A stretch of DNA of 64,000 nt from JALZBN01 sp035525375 (lineage in GTDB: Bacteria; Actinomycetota; Acidimicrobiia; Acidimicrobiales; AC-14). The notes beneath the pieces are model-generated. The model made no database searches. It had not been told where the DNA came from and saw nothing but the letters and a program-made list of their open reading frames with translations. The stretch covers positions 4,027 to 68,026 of the forward strand of contig DATLEI010000041.1 of assembly GCA_035525375.1 (NCBI GenBank), read 5' to 3'. Of this stretch, positions 1-8,778 are shown one piece after another. The position numbers were made by a program, and so were the translations under genes. Within the stretch, counting starts at the first letter, position 1, and the number at the start of each line of letters is the position of its first letter.

Positions 1-922
1 CGAGCTTGTCGAGCTCGGGTCGTCCGAGATCGGCGGCAAAGATGGCCGGCAGTCGAAGTTGGGGCAGTGGGAGGGCCTCGGCGAGGCGGAGCACCTGCTC
101 CTCTTGGAGTCCGTGCCGGCGCGTGCGGAAATCGGCGGCGCGCCGGAGCGCCTCGGCGTCCTTCGGGGCCAACTCCACACTCTCGGCTCGAGCCAGCTCC
201 GCGGGGTCGGCGTCCAGACCCAGCGCGGGATACAGACCGTTGACGACGACCGGGCCCAGGTCCGCGCCGACCCGCTCCTCCAACGCGAACGCAGTCTCGA
301 CGACCTCGTTGACCGGCGTCTCCTCCGGGAGGGTGACCAACATGACCTGGCATCGGGATGCGTCGGTCAGCAGTTCCAGCACATCCGCCGCCTGGGTCTG
401 AATGGGCCCCACGTTGACAGCATCGAGCAAGCCGCGGGCGCTCATCAGGAACGTCACCGCATGACCGGCCGCGGGTGTGTCGAGCACGATCAGGTCGGCG
501 GCCGCCATCGACTCCAGCTGCTTGACCTTGCCCAGGACCAGGATGTCCTTGATCCCGGGCGCGCCGGTCGACACCACGTCGAGCGCGCCGCTGCGGACGA
601 GCCGGCGCGACGTCCGCCCTAGCCCGTGGTCCTCCAGATACTCGATGAGAGCCCGGTCGGGCGTGAGCGTGCGAGCCCGGATCTCACCGGTGCCGTCCGC
701 CTCCGATGCCGGCGCCAGCACCTGCTCGTCGTAGCCAACCTGGTCGGCCAGGCCGAACGTCGCGGCCAGGCTGCTCCGGCCCTCGACCTCGACGATCAGG
801 CAGGACAGACCGAGGCGTGACGCCATGCGCGCCATCGCCGCCGAGACTGTCGTTTTGCCCACGCCGCCCTTCCCGGCAACGATGACGAGCCGGGTCTGGC
901 GACAAAAGCCGCGAGGATCCAC
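1..922 (-). CDS. ArsA/GET3-type ATPase, partial (3' end beyond window)
   Basis: Soluble ATPase of the ArsA (arsenite/tail-anchored protein) family; the real substrate of the actinobacterial members is unknown. The reverse strand reads a long open frame with a deviant Walker A motif GKGGVGKTT at residues 17-25, preceded by the usual start of this family (VDPRGFCR). A LDTPAAGH switch segment follows about 150 residues later. The GTG start at 922 is the only one after the upstream in-frame stop and has GAGGGG six bases ahead. About 307 codons are visible and the C-terminus is missing. Together with WhiB and the class A PBP downstream, the setting resembles Rv3679/Rv3680-whiB4-ponA2 of Mycobacterium. 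Confidence 0.85.
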   Translation of the reverse strand, partial: MDPRGFCRQTRLVIVAGKGGVGKTTVSAAMARMASRLGLSCLIVEVEGRSSLAATFGLADQVGYDEQVLAPASEADGTGEIRARTLTPDRALIEYLEDHGLGRTSRRLVRSGALDVVSTGAPGIKDILVLGKVKQLESMAAADLIVLDTPAAGHAVTFLMSARGLLDAVNVGPIQTQAADVLELLTDASRCQVMLVTLPEETPVNEVVETAFALEERVGADLGPVVVNGLYPALGLDADPAELARAESVELAPKDAEALRRAADFRTRRHGLQEEQVLRLAEALPLPQLRLPAIFAADLGRPELDKL

Positions 923-943
923 ATATTCCCCTCGGGAGAAATC

Positions 944-2200
944 ATTCGCAGGTTACTCAGCGCCACAGAGGCTCTTGTCCTCGTCTCCATCGTCTTCGTC
1001 GTTCTGGGCGGCGGCCAGGCCGGCGCGGCCGGGGCCTCGAGCCGGTCGTCGGCCCAGGAGGATCAGCCGGTCGTGGGCCGCGCCATCGACGTCATCGAGG
1101 TGAGCGGACGCATCGACCCGATCGAGGTCGACTTCATCACCAAGTCGGTGCGCCAGGCCGAGACCAGCGGCGACGAGGTGCTCGTGATCCAACTCGACAG
1201 CCCCGGTGCGCTGGTCGACAGTGCCCGGCTCAACCGCCTGGCGGCGCGCCTGCGGACGGCGCAGCTGCCGGTGGCCGTCTGGGTAGGGCCGAGTGGTGCC
1301 CGAGCCTACGGGGGGGCCACCCGCCTGCTGGAGGCCGCTGACGTGGCTGGTATGGCCCCTGGGACGCACGTGGGCAAGTCGTCGGTCATCCCTGGCTCCC
1401 TGGGATCGGGGGCGGCGCGGGCACGCGGCGCGGTCGACGTCATCGCGCCGACGCTCGGGGAGTTCATTGTCGGCCTCGACGGCCAGGAGATCGACGGCAC
1501 CGCGCTGCACACGGCTCGGGTGGTGACCGAGGGCGGCCAGCCCCGCCGCCAGGCCGCGGCCCAGGTCAGGTTCGCCAAGCTCGGCCTGCTGGAACGGGTG
1601 CTGCATGCCACGAGCGGTCCCCAGCTCGCCTACATCCTGTTGGTGGCCGGGCTTCTGCTCATCGTGTTCGAGTTCTTCACTGCGGCGGTCGGATTGGCCG
1701 GCGCGGCCGGCGCGGCATCGTTGGTGCTGGCCGCCTACGGACTCGCCGTGCTGCCGACCAGCCGGCTCGGTTTGTTCCTGATCTGCCTGGGCATCCTCGG
1801 CTTCGCGATCAACGCTCAGGCGGGGAAGGCAAGGGTGTGGACCGTCATCGGCACCGTGTCGCTCCTAGTGGGCTCGTGGATCCTTTTCCCTGGCGGTTTG
1901 GCCCTGTCGTGGGTACCGATCGTCATCGTGGTCGCCGGTGTCGTGGTGTTCATGGTGCTCGGGATGGCCTCCATGGTGCGGGCCCGCTTCTCGACCCCTG
2001 CAATCGAACGCGGGCCCCTCGTCGGACGTTCGGGCGAGGCCACTACCGCGGTCGGCACCAAGGGCACGGTGCGGATGGGCGGGGGACTGTGGCCGGCGCG
2101 CAGTCGAGGGCCGCAGGCGATCACCGAGGGCGCGCCGGTCCGGGTCTCAGCGGTCGACGGGCTCATCCTCGAGGTCGAGCCCGCGGCTCCAGCGCCGTAG
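944..2200 (+). CDS. NfeD-like membrane protein with degenerate ClpP-class protease domain
   Basis: N-terminal signal-peptide-like helix, then a ClpP/crotonase-fold domain (starting VIEVSGRIDP, with LDSPGA), four or five transmembrane helices, and a C-terminal OB-like NfeD domain ending near 2200. In NfeD proteases the catalytic Ser lies in a motif like RAASAG; here it reads RAYGGA (about 1300-1317), so the nucleophile seems lost. MAPGTHVGKSS follows as in the family. The first ordinary start is GTG 1073, but the frame is open upstream and encodes a clear hydrophobic signal segment. I therefore place the start at ATT 944, with GGAGA at 935-939; this is uncertain. Expected role: scaffold or quality control in the membrane, not proteolysis. 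Confidence 0.72.
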   Translation: MRRLLSATEALVLVSIVFVVLGGGQAGAAGASSRSSAQEDQPVVGRAIDVIEVSGRIDPIEVDFITKSVRQAETSGDEVLVIQLDSPGALVDSARLNRLAARLRTAQLPVAVWVGPSGARAYGGATRLLEAADVAGMAPGTHVGKSSVIPGSLGSGAARARGAVDVIAPTLGEFIVGLDGQEIDGTALHTARVVTEGGQPRRQAAAQVRFAKLGLLERVLHATSGPQLAYILLVAGLLLIVFEFFTAAVGLAGAAGAASLVLAAYGLAVLPTSRLGLFLICLGILGFAINAQAGKARVWTVIGTVSLLVGSWILFPGGLALSWVPIVIVVAGVVVFMVLGMASMVRARFSTPAIERGPLVGRSGEATTAVGTKGTVRMGGGLWPARSRGPQAITEGAPVRVSAVDGLILEVEPAAPAP

Positions 2201-2246
2201 GCGAGCGACGGAAAACCCTCCCTACCAGCAGCTATGTGCGAAATGA

Positions 2247-2300
2247 CCCCTTGTAGGGGGACCCCGGCGCGGGTATTTTGCCCCCAGCCAATGAGGGGGC
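2247..2300 (+). promoter_or_regulatory. G/C-run leader of whiB with mutually exclusive hairpins
   Basis: The leader holds CCCC 2247-2250, GGGGG 2256-2260, CCCCC 2281-2285 and GGGGG 2295-2299; the last run contains the ribosome binding site of whiB. CCCCC can pair with the RBS run (GCCCCC 2280-2285 with GGGGGC 2295-2300, 9-base loop) or with the earlier GGGGG. That earlier GGGGG can instead pair with CCCC 2247. This is the layout of a translational switch. The pairings are visible; the function is inference. Confidence 0.4.
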
Positions 2301-2303
2301 TAC

Positions 2304-2585
2304 ATGAGCATGCTGAGTCAGCGGGTGGGTGTCATCGCGCCGGGCCTCTGGCAGGAGAAGGCGGCCTGCAAGGGACCTCAGTGCGCGGTGTTCTTCCCAC
2401 CCGAGTACCTAGAGAGAAAAGACGAGCGGGAAGGCCGGGAGCGGCGAGCGAAGGAGATCTGCTCCGGTTGTCCGGTCCAGCGGTCGTGCCTTGACTACGC
2501 CATCGAGATTCGTGAGCCGCATGGCATCTGGGGCGGACTGAACGAGGTCGAGCGCAAGCAGATCATCGCTCAGCGCGTCGGCTAA
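2304..2585 (+). CDS. whiB: WhiB-family [4Fe-4S] transcriptional regulator
   Basis: Small cytoplasmic Fe-S protein (93 residues) that in this family binds the sigma-A subunit of RNA polymerase and adjusts transcription in response to redox signals. Cluster ligands are C22, C53, C56 and C62 (C-x30-C-x2-C-x5-C), and the GIWGG turn is at 74-78. An extra Cys (C27) lies close to the first ligand. There is no basic AT-hook tail, so it is not WhiB7-like. ATG 2304 follows a GAGGGGG ribosome site that can be buried in a hairpin. By position between an ArsA-type ATPase and a PBP it may correspond to WhiB4, but sequence alone does not settle the subclass. Confidence 0.93.
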   Translation: MSMLSQRVGVIAPGLWQEKAACKGPQCAVFFPPEYLERKDEREGRERRAKEICSGCPVQRSCLDYAIEIREPHGIWGGLNEVERKQIIAQRVG

Positions 2586-4312
2586 CTCCCTGCGCCGGCT
2601 CCCGGCATCCTGGGGCCCGGAACTCGCACGTCGCCCCGCCGTCGGGTCACGCCCGTGCCGTCGAGGATGGCCAGGAGGGGCAGGGCGTGTTTGCGCGTCG
2701 TGCTCAACGCGTCACGGAGCTGGGCGACGGTGACCCCTTCGGGATGGGTCGCCAGCAGTTGGGCGACGCGCCGGCCCGCGTCATCAACGGCTTCGGCGGC
2801 AAAGTAGAAGCCGTCGCGCTCGACAACGGTGCCGCGCCGGACGAGCTCGCGCAGCTCGGTGGGATCGACGCCGTCGGCGTCTGGTGGCGCGAACGGTGAC
2901 GCCTGGAGGGCCTTGACGAAGGTGTGGTCGGCCAAAGGGTCGCTACTGGCGGCTGGTCGCAGCCGTCCATTGTCCACGGCTAGCCCCTCGGAGAGCGGCA
3001 CGAGGGCGCGGTCGCGCTCGCTGAGGGTGGCCAGGTCGAGCCCGAGGGGGCCGGCGCGCTCGACGGCGCGGCCGAGATCGTCGAGTCCGGTCTGCCTGGC
3101 ACCGTCGGAGACGATCCACCTCCCGACGTTGGCGGTCCTACGTTCGCCGGTGAGGCGCTCCAGCTCCCCGGGGTCGATCCACCCTCGCTCGGCGATGACC
3201 CGGTCGACCGAGTGGGACGGCTTCGCCCGTGAAGCGGCGAGCACCGGCGCGACATCGAGGATCTCGCCACCGCCAACGGTCTCGTCTCTCCCGCTCTCCC
3301 GCAGCACGAACCTGTCGCCCGGAAGCAGCGGTAACGCCTCGGGAAGGTGGAGGCGCACAAGGGCCTGCTCGCCGGGTTTGATGACATCTTGGCCGAGCAC
3401 CCGGAGGCGCGCCGGGTACTCGCCCGAGCCCAAGTACGCCTGGTAGGCGCCGCGCCGGCTGACGTCGTGGTCGAGGCTCGGTAGCACGTTCAGCGCTGCG
3501 TCGAGCTGGCGGGTGGAGTGCCATTGACCTGGGCGCACGAGGGCGTGGCCCCGGGCAACGTCGGCTCGGGAGACGCCCACCAGGTTCACGGCTACCCGGC
3601 TCCCAGGCAGTATCACGTCATGGGCCTGCTGCAGGCTTTGCAGCGCCCGCACCCGCACGGGGGTGTTCGCCGGGAGCAGCACGAGTTCGTCGTCGACCGC
3701 GAGCGATCCTCTCGTGAGGGTGCCGGTGACGACGGTGCCCGACCCTTTGGCCGCGAAGACGCGGTCGACCCAGAGGCGGGGGCGGTCGGTGTCGGCCGGC
3801 GGGGGCGCGCCGGCGACAAGGCGGTCGAGGGCGACGCGCACGTTGTCGACGCCGTGGCCCGTCCGCGCGTCAACGGCGACCATCTCGGCATCCTCGAGGA
3901 AGGTGCCGCTGAAGTGGTCGGCGAGGTCCATCCTCGTGAGCTCGCGGGTGTCGTCGTCGACGAGGCCGGACTTGGTGAGGGCGACAACCCCGCGCTGTAC
4001 GCCCAGAAGTTGAAGGATCCGCAGGTGCTCCTCGGACTGTGGCTTCCACCCTTCGGTAGCAGCCACCACAAACAGGCAATCGTCGACCGCGCCGACCCCG
4101 GCGAGCATGTTCTTGATGAAGCGCACGTGGCCCGGCACGTCCACGAAGGCGAGGTCGGTGCCCGACGGCAGTGTCGTCCAGGCGAAGCCCAGGTCGATGG
4201 TCAGGCCCCGCGCCTTCTCCTCGGCGAAGCGGTCGGGGTCCATCCCCGTCAGGGCCAGGACGAGGGTGGACTTCCCGTGATCGACGTGCCCCGCTGTGGC
4301 GATTACGCGCAA
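2582..4312 (-). CDS. selB: Selenocysteine-specific elongation factor SelB
   Basis: GTPase that brings Sec-tRNA(Sec) to the ribosome at UGA codons marked by a SECIS element. The protein has 576 residues. G domain: GHVDHGKST 8-16 and DVPGH 58-62, followed by EF-Tu-like domains 2 and 3 and C-terminal winged helices that in the family bind the SECIS hairpin. The NKxD motif appears as TKSG (113-116), so the Asp that reads guanine is replaced by Gly. I chose the TTG at 4312 because it sits directly before the conserved VIATAGHVDHG and overlaps the end of selA by 10 bases (translational coupling); the open frame upstream is only the shadow of selA. The 3' end overlaps whiB by 4 bases, tail to tail. 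Confidence 0.93.
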   Translation of the reverse strand: MRVIATAGHVDHGKSTLVLALTGMDPDRFAEEKARGLTIDLGFAWTTLPSGTDLAFVDVPGHVRFIKNMLAGVGAVDDCLFVVAATEGWKPQSEEHLRILQLLGVQRGVVALTKSGLVDDDTRELTRMDLADHFSGTFLEDAEMVAVDARTGHGVDNVRVALDRLVAGAPPPADTDRPRLWVDRVFAAKGSGTVVTGTLTRGSLAVDDELVLLPANTPVRVRALQSLQQAHDVILPGSRVAVNLVGVSRADVARGHALVRPGQWHSTRQLDAALNVLPSLDHDVSRRGAYQAYLGSGEYPARLRVLGQDVIKPGEQALVRLHLPEALPLLPGDRFVLRESGRDETVGGGEILDVAPVLAASRAKPSHSVDRVIAERGWIDPGELERLTGERRTANVGRWIVSDGARQTGLDDLGRAVERAGPLGLDLATLSERDRALVPLSEGLAVDNGRLRPAASSDPLADHTFVKALQASPFAPPDADGVDPTELRELVRRGTVVERDGFYFAAEAVDDAGRRVAQLLATHPEGVTVAQLRDALSTTRKHALPLLAILDGTGVTRRRGDVRVPGPRMPGAGAGS

Positions 4313-5598
4313 GCTTGGCCCAGGGCCTTGGCCAGGACGGCGTCGTCGGCCGGGTCGACGGTGCGGAGGTCGCAGATCGTCATGTGTTCGTGGACCCGGG
4401 CGATAACTGGCGGGTCGTGGGCTCGGAGCGCAGCGGCGTGGTCGCCGGGGACGGCTACGCCCACCGACGGCACCTCCTGGCCGGGTACTGATCCCCCGCC
4501 GGCAACCGCCACGGTGTCGACGACTGTGCCCGCGCCGAGCCCCGAAGCACGTGCCCGCAACGTCTCGACCGGCGTCGCCGCCATACGCCAAAAGGGAATG
4601 GCGTCGCCGTCGCGCCGGAGATAGGCCATGGCCGTCTCCTGGAGGGCGCCGAGTACGAGGCCCCCCGCGCGCAGGGCCCGGTTGAGAGGGTGTCGGCGGC
4701 ACGCCTCGACGAGGTCGGCCCGCCCGGCGATGATGCCGGCCTGAGGGCCGCCCAGGAGCTTGTCGCCCGAGAAGGTGACGAGCGCAGCCCCTGCCTGGAG
4801 GGTCTGGCGAACCGCAGGCTCCTCGTTGAGCCACGCCGGGGGCCCGGCGCGCAGCCAGGGGGTCGCGGCGTCGAGGAGCCCAGATCCGAGATCGACGACG
4901 ACCGGCGCGCCCAGGTCGGCCAGGGCGCCGATCTCGACAGTCTCGGTGAACCCGACGATGCGGTAGTTGGACTGGTGCACCTTCAGGATGAGGGCCACGA
5001 CGGCGCCCGGGCCCGCGCCGGCCACGTCGGCCGCGCCGCCATCTGCCGTCATAGCCGCGGCGTAGTCCGCCACCCGAGTGCGGTTGGTTGCGCCCACCTC
5101 GACCAGGCGGCACCCCGACTGCTCCATCACCTCCGGCACCCGGAACCCGCCGCCGATCTCGACCAGCTCGCCCCGGGAGACGAGCACCTGGCGATCGCGC
5201 GCCAGCGCGGCCAGCACCAGCATCACCGCGGCGGCGTTGTTGTTCACCACCAGGGCGGCCTCCGCGCCGGCGGCGCGCGCCAGGAGTCGGGCGGCATGGT
5301 CGCTGCGCGAGCCGCGCCGTCCTGACGCCAGGTCGAACTCCAGGTTCATGTACCGGCCGCTGTCCGCCGACCCGGACGCGCCGAGCGGCGCCCGCCCCAG
5401 GTTGGTGTGCAGCAGCACGCCGGTGGCGTTGATCACCGGCCGCAGGAGTGCGGCGGCGACCGCCTCAGCCTGCGCTCTCGCCGAGGCCGGGTCACCGGCC
5501 CCAATAGCGGCGCGCGCCGCGTCGACCAGCAGGGGGTGGGGAAGCCCAGTGTCAGCCAACTCCCGAGCCAGGGCATCGACCGACGGCGGGTTCGGCAT
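4303..5598 (-). CDS. selA: L-seryl-tRNA(Sec) selenium transferase SelA
   Basis: PLP enzyme that converts Ser-tRNA(Sec) to Sec-tRNA(Sec) with selenophosphate. The protein has 431 residues, normal for bacterial SelA. NATGVLLHTNLGRAPL lies at 58-72, and the PLP lysine is K280 in TFSGDKLLGGPQAG. ATG 5598 is preferred over ATG 5604 because a TAACCT -10 box (5611-5606) ends exactly 7 bases before it, which suggests a leaderless mRNA. It is first in a selA-selB operon. No selC tRNA, selD or obvious selenoprotein gene is visible, so the rest of the pathway must lie elsewhere. Confidence 0.95.
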   Translation of the reverse strand: MPNPPSVDALARELADTGLPHPLLVDAARAAIGAGDPASARAQAEAVAAALLRPVINATGVLLHTNLGRAPLGASGSADSGRYMNLEFDLASGRRGSRSDHAARLLARAAGAEAALVVNNNAAAVMLVLAALARDRQVLVSRGELVEIGGGFRVPEVMEQSGCRLVEVGATNRTRVADYAAAMTADGGAADVAGAGPGAVVALILKVHQSNYRIVGFTETVEIGALADLGAPVVVDLGSGLLDAATPWLRAGPPAWLNEEPAVRQTLQAGAALVTFSGDKLLGGPQAGIIAGRADLVEACRRHPLNRALRAGGLVLGALQETAMAYLRRDGDAIPFWRMAATPVETLRARASGLGAGTVVDTVAVAGGGSVPGQEVPSVGVAVPGDHAAALRAHDPPVIARVHEHMTICDLRTVDPADDAVLAKALGQACA

Positions 5599-5611
5599 CA
5601 CCAACAGGTTA
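5599..5611 (-). promoter_or_regulatory. -10 box of leaderless selA
   Basis: TAACCT on the reverse strand (5611-5606), then 7 bases, then the ATG of selA. This is the same spacing as at several other genes in the window. Confidence 0.5.
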
Positions 5612-5663
5612 CGACCCGGCGCGCCGGAAGGCTCGCGCCGGTGCGTGCCATGCTTGAGCGCAC

Positions 5664-7874
5664 ATGAAGCTCCCGCCTCGGTTGCCGCAGGCCGTCGCCG
5701 TTTTCGTCACCGTGACAATCGTGCTCCCGCTGGTGACGGCGGGCACCGCCTTGGGCGCCATCCTCTTCCTGCCCCTGCCGACCCCGCCGTTGCCTGACCC
5801 CAAGCCGGGCGTCGACAGCCGGGTGACGCACATCCTCGCCGCCAATGGCACCGAGATCGGCATCCTGCGCAAATTCGAGACCAGCATTCCGGTCCAGCCC
5901 GGCGACATTCCCGAGGTGCTCAAGCAGGCGGTCATCTCAGAGGAAGACCGGCGCTTCTACTCCCACCGCGGGGTCGACATCAAGGCTGCCATCCGGGCCT
6001 TCTGGGCCGACCTGAGCGGGGGTGAGACTCTGCAGGGGGGCTCCACGATCACTCAGCAGTACGTCAAGAACGCCTACACGACCGGCGAGCGCACCCTGGC
6101 CCGCAAGCTCCGCGAGGCGCTCCTCGCCAGCAAGCTGGAACGGAAGCTGTCGAAGGACGAGATCCTCTATCGCTACCTCGACAACATCTATCTCGGCGGC
6201 GGCGCCTACGGGGTTGGGGCCGCGGCGCAGTCGTACTTCAAGAAGCCGGTGAGCCAGCTCACCCTCTCGGAGTCGGCCATGCTGGCGGGCCTGATCTCGT
6301 CTCCGTCCACCGACGAGCCTCGCAGCAATCCCGTGCGCGCCGAGCAGAAACGCCAAGCTGTCCTCCGCAAGATGCTGGACCAGAACCGCATCAGTAACGC
6401 GCAGTACACAGAAGCGCTCGAGCAGCGGGTGTTCCTCGTCGGGTCCGGCACACCACCTGAGGGTCGGGCCACGCTGGTGCAGCCGCTGGAGCTGCAATCG
6501 GCAACCTATCCCTATTTCGTCGACGCCGTGCGCCGGTACCTCATCGCCCGTTTCGGCGACGATCTGGTCTACCGGGGTGGCCTGCGAGTGGAGACATCGC
6601 TCGATGTGAAGATGCAGGCGGAGGCCGAGGCGACCGTGCAGGACTCCCTCGAGGGCACCGACCCGCCGTTAGAGATGGCGCTCGTCTCGACCGACCCGAC
6701 GACAGGACTGGTCAAGGCGATCGTCGGAGGGCGGGACTTCGCGACATCGCAGGTCAACCTCGCCCTCGGCAACTGCCCGGTCACGGACAAGGCTCCGGCT
6801 CGCGACGTGCCGGTCTGCCTCTCGGGCGGAGGCACTGGACGCCAGCCGGGCTCCGCATTCAAGCCCTTCACCCTGGCTGCCGCCTTCGACAAAGGAATCG
6901 GCCCCGACGCGGTCTACTCGGGCCCGTCGTCGTACACCTTCCCTGGTTGCAGCGGCATTGGCTGCACGGTCCACAACGTGGAGAGCGAGTCAGTGGGCTC
7001 GACCGACCTGCGGGGAGCGACGGTGCACTCGGTCAACACCATCTACGCCCAGCTGATCGGCAACGTCGGCGTCCAGCGCACCGCCGAGATGGCCCACCGC
7101 CTCGGTGTGACCATGATCGATCCCGAGGGCAGGCTGCCCAGTGGCGAGCCCTACGGCCCCAGCCTCACCCTCGGTGCCGCGGAGGTGTCGCCCTACGACA
7201 TGGCTGCCGCCTTCGGCGTCTTCGCGAATCACGGTGTCCAGTTCCCGGCCACACCGGTGGCCAAGGTTTTCGACGCCGACGGCAAGCTGGTCGAGGACAA
7301 CACCAAGCGCAAGGGCAAGCTCGTGATCGGTCCCGAGATCGCCGACAACGTCACCGACGTGCTCAAGGGCGTCATCTCCGGTGGTACGGGACGGGCAGCT
7401 GACATCGGGCGCCCCGACGCCGAGGCCGGCAAGACGGGGACGGCCGAGAACTTCGGTGATGCCTGGTTCGTCGGATTCACCCCCGTGCTCTCAACCGCAG
7501 TCTGGATGGGTTACGCCGACGCTCCCCGACCGATGAACGGAATCAAGGGCGTGGGCAACGTCTACGGCGGAACCATCCCGGCAAAGACCTGGCACAACTT
7601 CATGGCCGAGGCCCTCGAGGGTGTCGATTATCCCGACTTCCCCGCGCCGGCGCCGATTGCTACTGCCGACGTCTTCGCGCCGGGGAATCGCCGGACTCCC
7701 GTGAGCACGCCACCGGGCGGCCCCTTCGTCGTCCTCGGCCCTCCGCTCGCGCCTCCGATCGCGCCTCCGATCACGACACCGCAGCCGGTGGTGACCCTTC
7801 CGGGAGCGCCCCCCGGGCAGACGTCGACCACGACATCGACCACCTCACTGTTCAACCTCTTCCCGCCGAACTGA
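5664..7874 (+). CDS. Class A penicillin-binding protein (transglycosylase/transpeptidase)
   Basis: Bifunctional peptidoglycan synthase of 736 residues, anchored by one N-terminal transmembrane segment (about 10-38) with the catalytic part outside. Glycosyltransferase family 51 domain: catalytic EEDRRFYSHRGVD (93-105) and QGGSTITQQ (124-132). Transpeptidase domain: SxxK S397-K400 (SAFK), SxN S456-N458, KTGT 590-593. The tail after about 660 is rich in Pro and Thr and probably lies in the wall; no PASTA domain is seen. Position near whiB and an ArsA-type ATPase suggests a counterpart of mycobacterial PonA2. A GC-rich hairpin follows the stop codon. Confidence 0.95.
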   Translation: MKLPPRLPQAVAVFVTVTIVLPLVTAGTALGAILFLPLPTPPLPDPKPGVDSRVTHILAANGTEIGILRKFETSIPVQPGDIPEVLKQAVISEEDRRFYSHRGVDIKAAIRAFWADLSGGETLQGGSTITQQYVKNAYTTGERTLARKLREALLASKLERKLSKDEILYRYLDNIYLGGGAYGVGAAAQSYFKKPVSQLTLSESAMLAGLISSPSTDEPRSNPVRAEQKRQAVLRKMLDQNRISNAQYTEALEQRVFLVGSGTPPEGRATLVQPLELQSATYPYFVDAVRRYLIARFGDDLVYRGGLRVETSLDVKMQAEAEATVQDSLEGTDPPLEMALVSTDPTTGLVKAIVGGRDFATSQVNLALGNCPVTDKAPARDVPVCLSGGGTGRQPGSAFKPFTLAAAFDKGIGPDAVYSGPSSYTFPGCSGIGCTVHNVESESVGSTDLRGATVHSVNTIYAQLIGNVGVQRTAEMAHRLGVTMIDPEGRLPSGEPYGPSLTLGAAEVSPYDMAAAFGVFANHGVQFPATPVAKVFDADGKLVEDNTKRKGKLVIGPEIADNVTDVLKGVISGGTGRAADIGRPDAEAGKTGTAENFGDAWFVGFTPVLSTAVWMGYADAPRPMNGIKGVGNVYGGTIPAKTWHNFMAEALEGVDYPDFPAPAPIATADVFAPGNRRTPVSTPPGGPFVVLGPPLAPPIAPPITTPQPVVTLPGAPPGQTSTTTSTTSLFNLFPPN

Positions 7875-7879
7875 ACCCC

Positions 7880-7898
7880 GGGGGCGGAGCCTGCCCCC
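7880..7898 (+). terminator. GC hairpin between convergent genes
   Basis: GGGGGC 7880-7885 pairs with GCCCCC 7893-7898 over a 7-base loop, followed by TTCCC rather than a T-run. It may end transcription of the PBP gene. Confidence 0.45.
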
Positions 7899-7920
7899 TT
7901 CCCGCTGCACCGAAGGGTCG

Positions 7921-8778
7921 TCAGCCCTCAGTTGTCGAGGGTGCGTCAGGCGTGCCGGCCTGCGGCGGGTTCGTGCCGGCGCAATGGATCAAGGTGGCGC
8001 AGAGCTCGCGAATCGGCACTGAGAAGAATGTCGAGTCGGTTGGATCCCCGCCTCCGGTAAATGCAGCAGACGACATGGCGATCACCTCACCCTTTATGTT
8101 CACGATCGGTCCACCCCGCCGGGCGTCATCGATGAAGATGTTGTGCTCGAGGACGCTGGAGGTAGTGCGGGTCAGGACCCCGGGTGTGACCCGGTTGTCG
8201 GGATCGCTAGAGACGGCGAAGATGCGATCACCGGCTTTCGCCGCGTTGTTGTTCGCTGCCCATTCGAGGCTCTCGGCCCGAGGTCGGTTTACCGCGAGAA
8301 GTGCCAGGTCGTGCTCCTCGTCCCAGGTCCACAAGATCGCAGGTCCGTTGAAGGTTCCGTTCTGAGCCGTGATCTCCGGCGCGGGATTCCGGGTCGCGGC
8401 TTCGACGGCCGCGAGGGAGGTGATCAAGAACGTTTGCCGTCCCGATACGCCCACGACGAAAGCCGACGCCTGCGACGGCCGGCCCGACTGGTCGAGCGTG
8501 CTCAACGCCCAGGCGAACGGCGAGATCTTCGTGTCGATGGATTCCATGCTGAGGTCAGGCTTGGTTGTCGTCGTCTCGATCTCGGGCACCGTCTCAGTGG
8601 GCAGCGCATTCGACGAGGGCGACGACCCGGCGCGCCGGACCTCGGCCGACTCGCTACCGGTCCAGATGGTGGCGCCCACCAGGCCTACGACGACGGCTAT
8701 GACGCCCCCGGAGAGGATGATCGTGAGGGGACTCGAGAGCGCAAAATGCCGTCGCCAGAAACTGTCGACGCTCGGCAT
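7921..8778 (-). CDS. Membrane-anchored trypsin-fold pseudoprotease
   Basis: Protein of 285 residues with one N-terminal transmembrane helix (about 16-40), a Ser/Thr-rich linker and a domain that follows the S1C/HtrA pattern. The catalytic triad is mostly gone. The TNAHVV position reads TSLAAV (His to A123), the Asp remains in HDLALL (D157), and GNSGGP reads DARRGGP (Ser to R221). The fold looks retained, so a binding or signalling role is more likely than hydrolysis. The start is supported by TAGCCT ending 7 bases before the ATG. It is divergent from fxsA with only 34 bases between the two start codons. Confidence 0.7.
   Translation of the reverse strand: MPSVDSFWRRHFALSSPLTIILSGGVIAVVVGLVGATIWTGSESAEVRRAGSSPSSNALPTETVPEIETTTTKPDLSMESIDTKISPFAWALSTLDQSGRPSQASAFVVGVSGRQTFLITSLAAVEAATRNPAPEITAQNGTFNGPAILWTWDEEHDLALLAVNRPRAESLEWAANNNAAKAGDRIFAVSSDPDNRVTPGVLTRTTSSVLEHNIFIDDARRGGPIVNIKGEVIAMSSAAFTGGGDPTDSTFFSVPIRELCATLIHCAGTNPPQAGTPDAPSTTEG

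Noticed and set aside
2234..2494. Forward frame of 86 codons before and into whiB, considered as a leader peptide
   Set aside because: It overlaps most of the whiB N-terminus, and its composition gives no sign of coding; the first codons might still be transcribed.
3518..4624. Long forward open frame (368 codons) opposite selB/selA
   Set aside because: It is antisense to strongly conserved SelB and SelA, has the Arg/Gly/His-heavy composition of a GC-rich shadow frame and no domain.
4303..5113. N-terminal extension of SelB far into selA
   Set aside because: The open frame continues, but is an Arg/Gly/Pro-rich shadow; the true N-terminus is fixed by the P-loop region at 4312.
5605..5663. Search for the selC tRNA next to selA
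   Set aside because: The gap is 59 bases, too short for tRNA-Sec, and has no acceptor-stem pairing. None seen elsewhere in the window.
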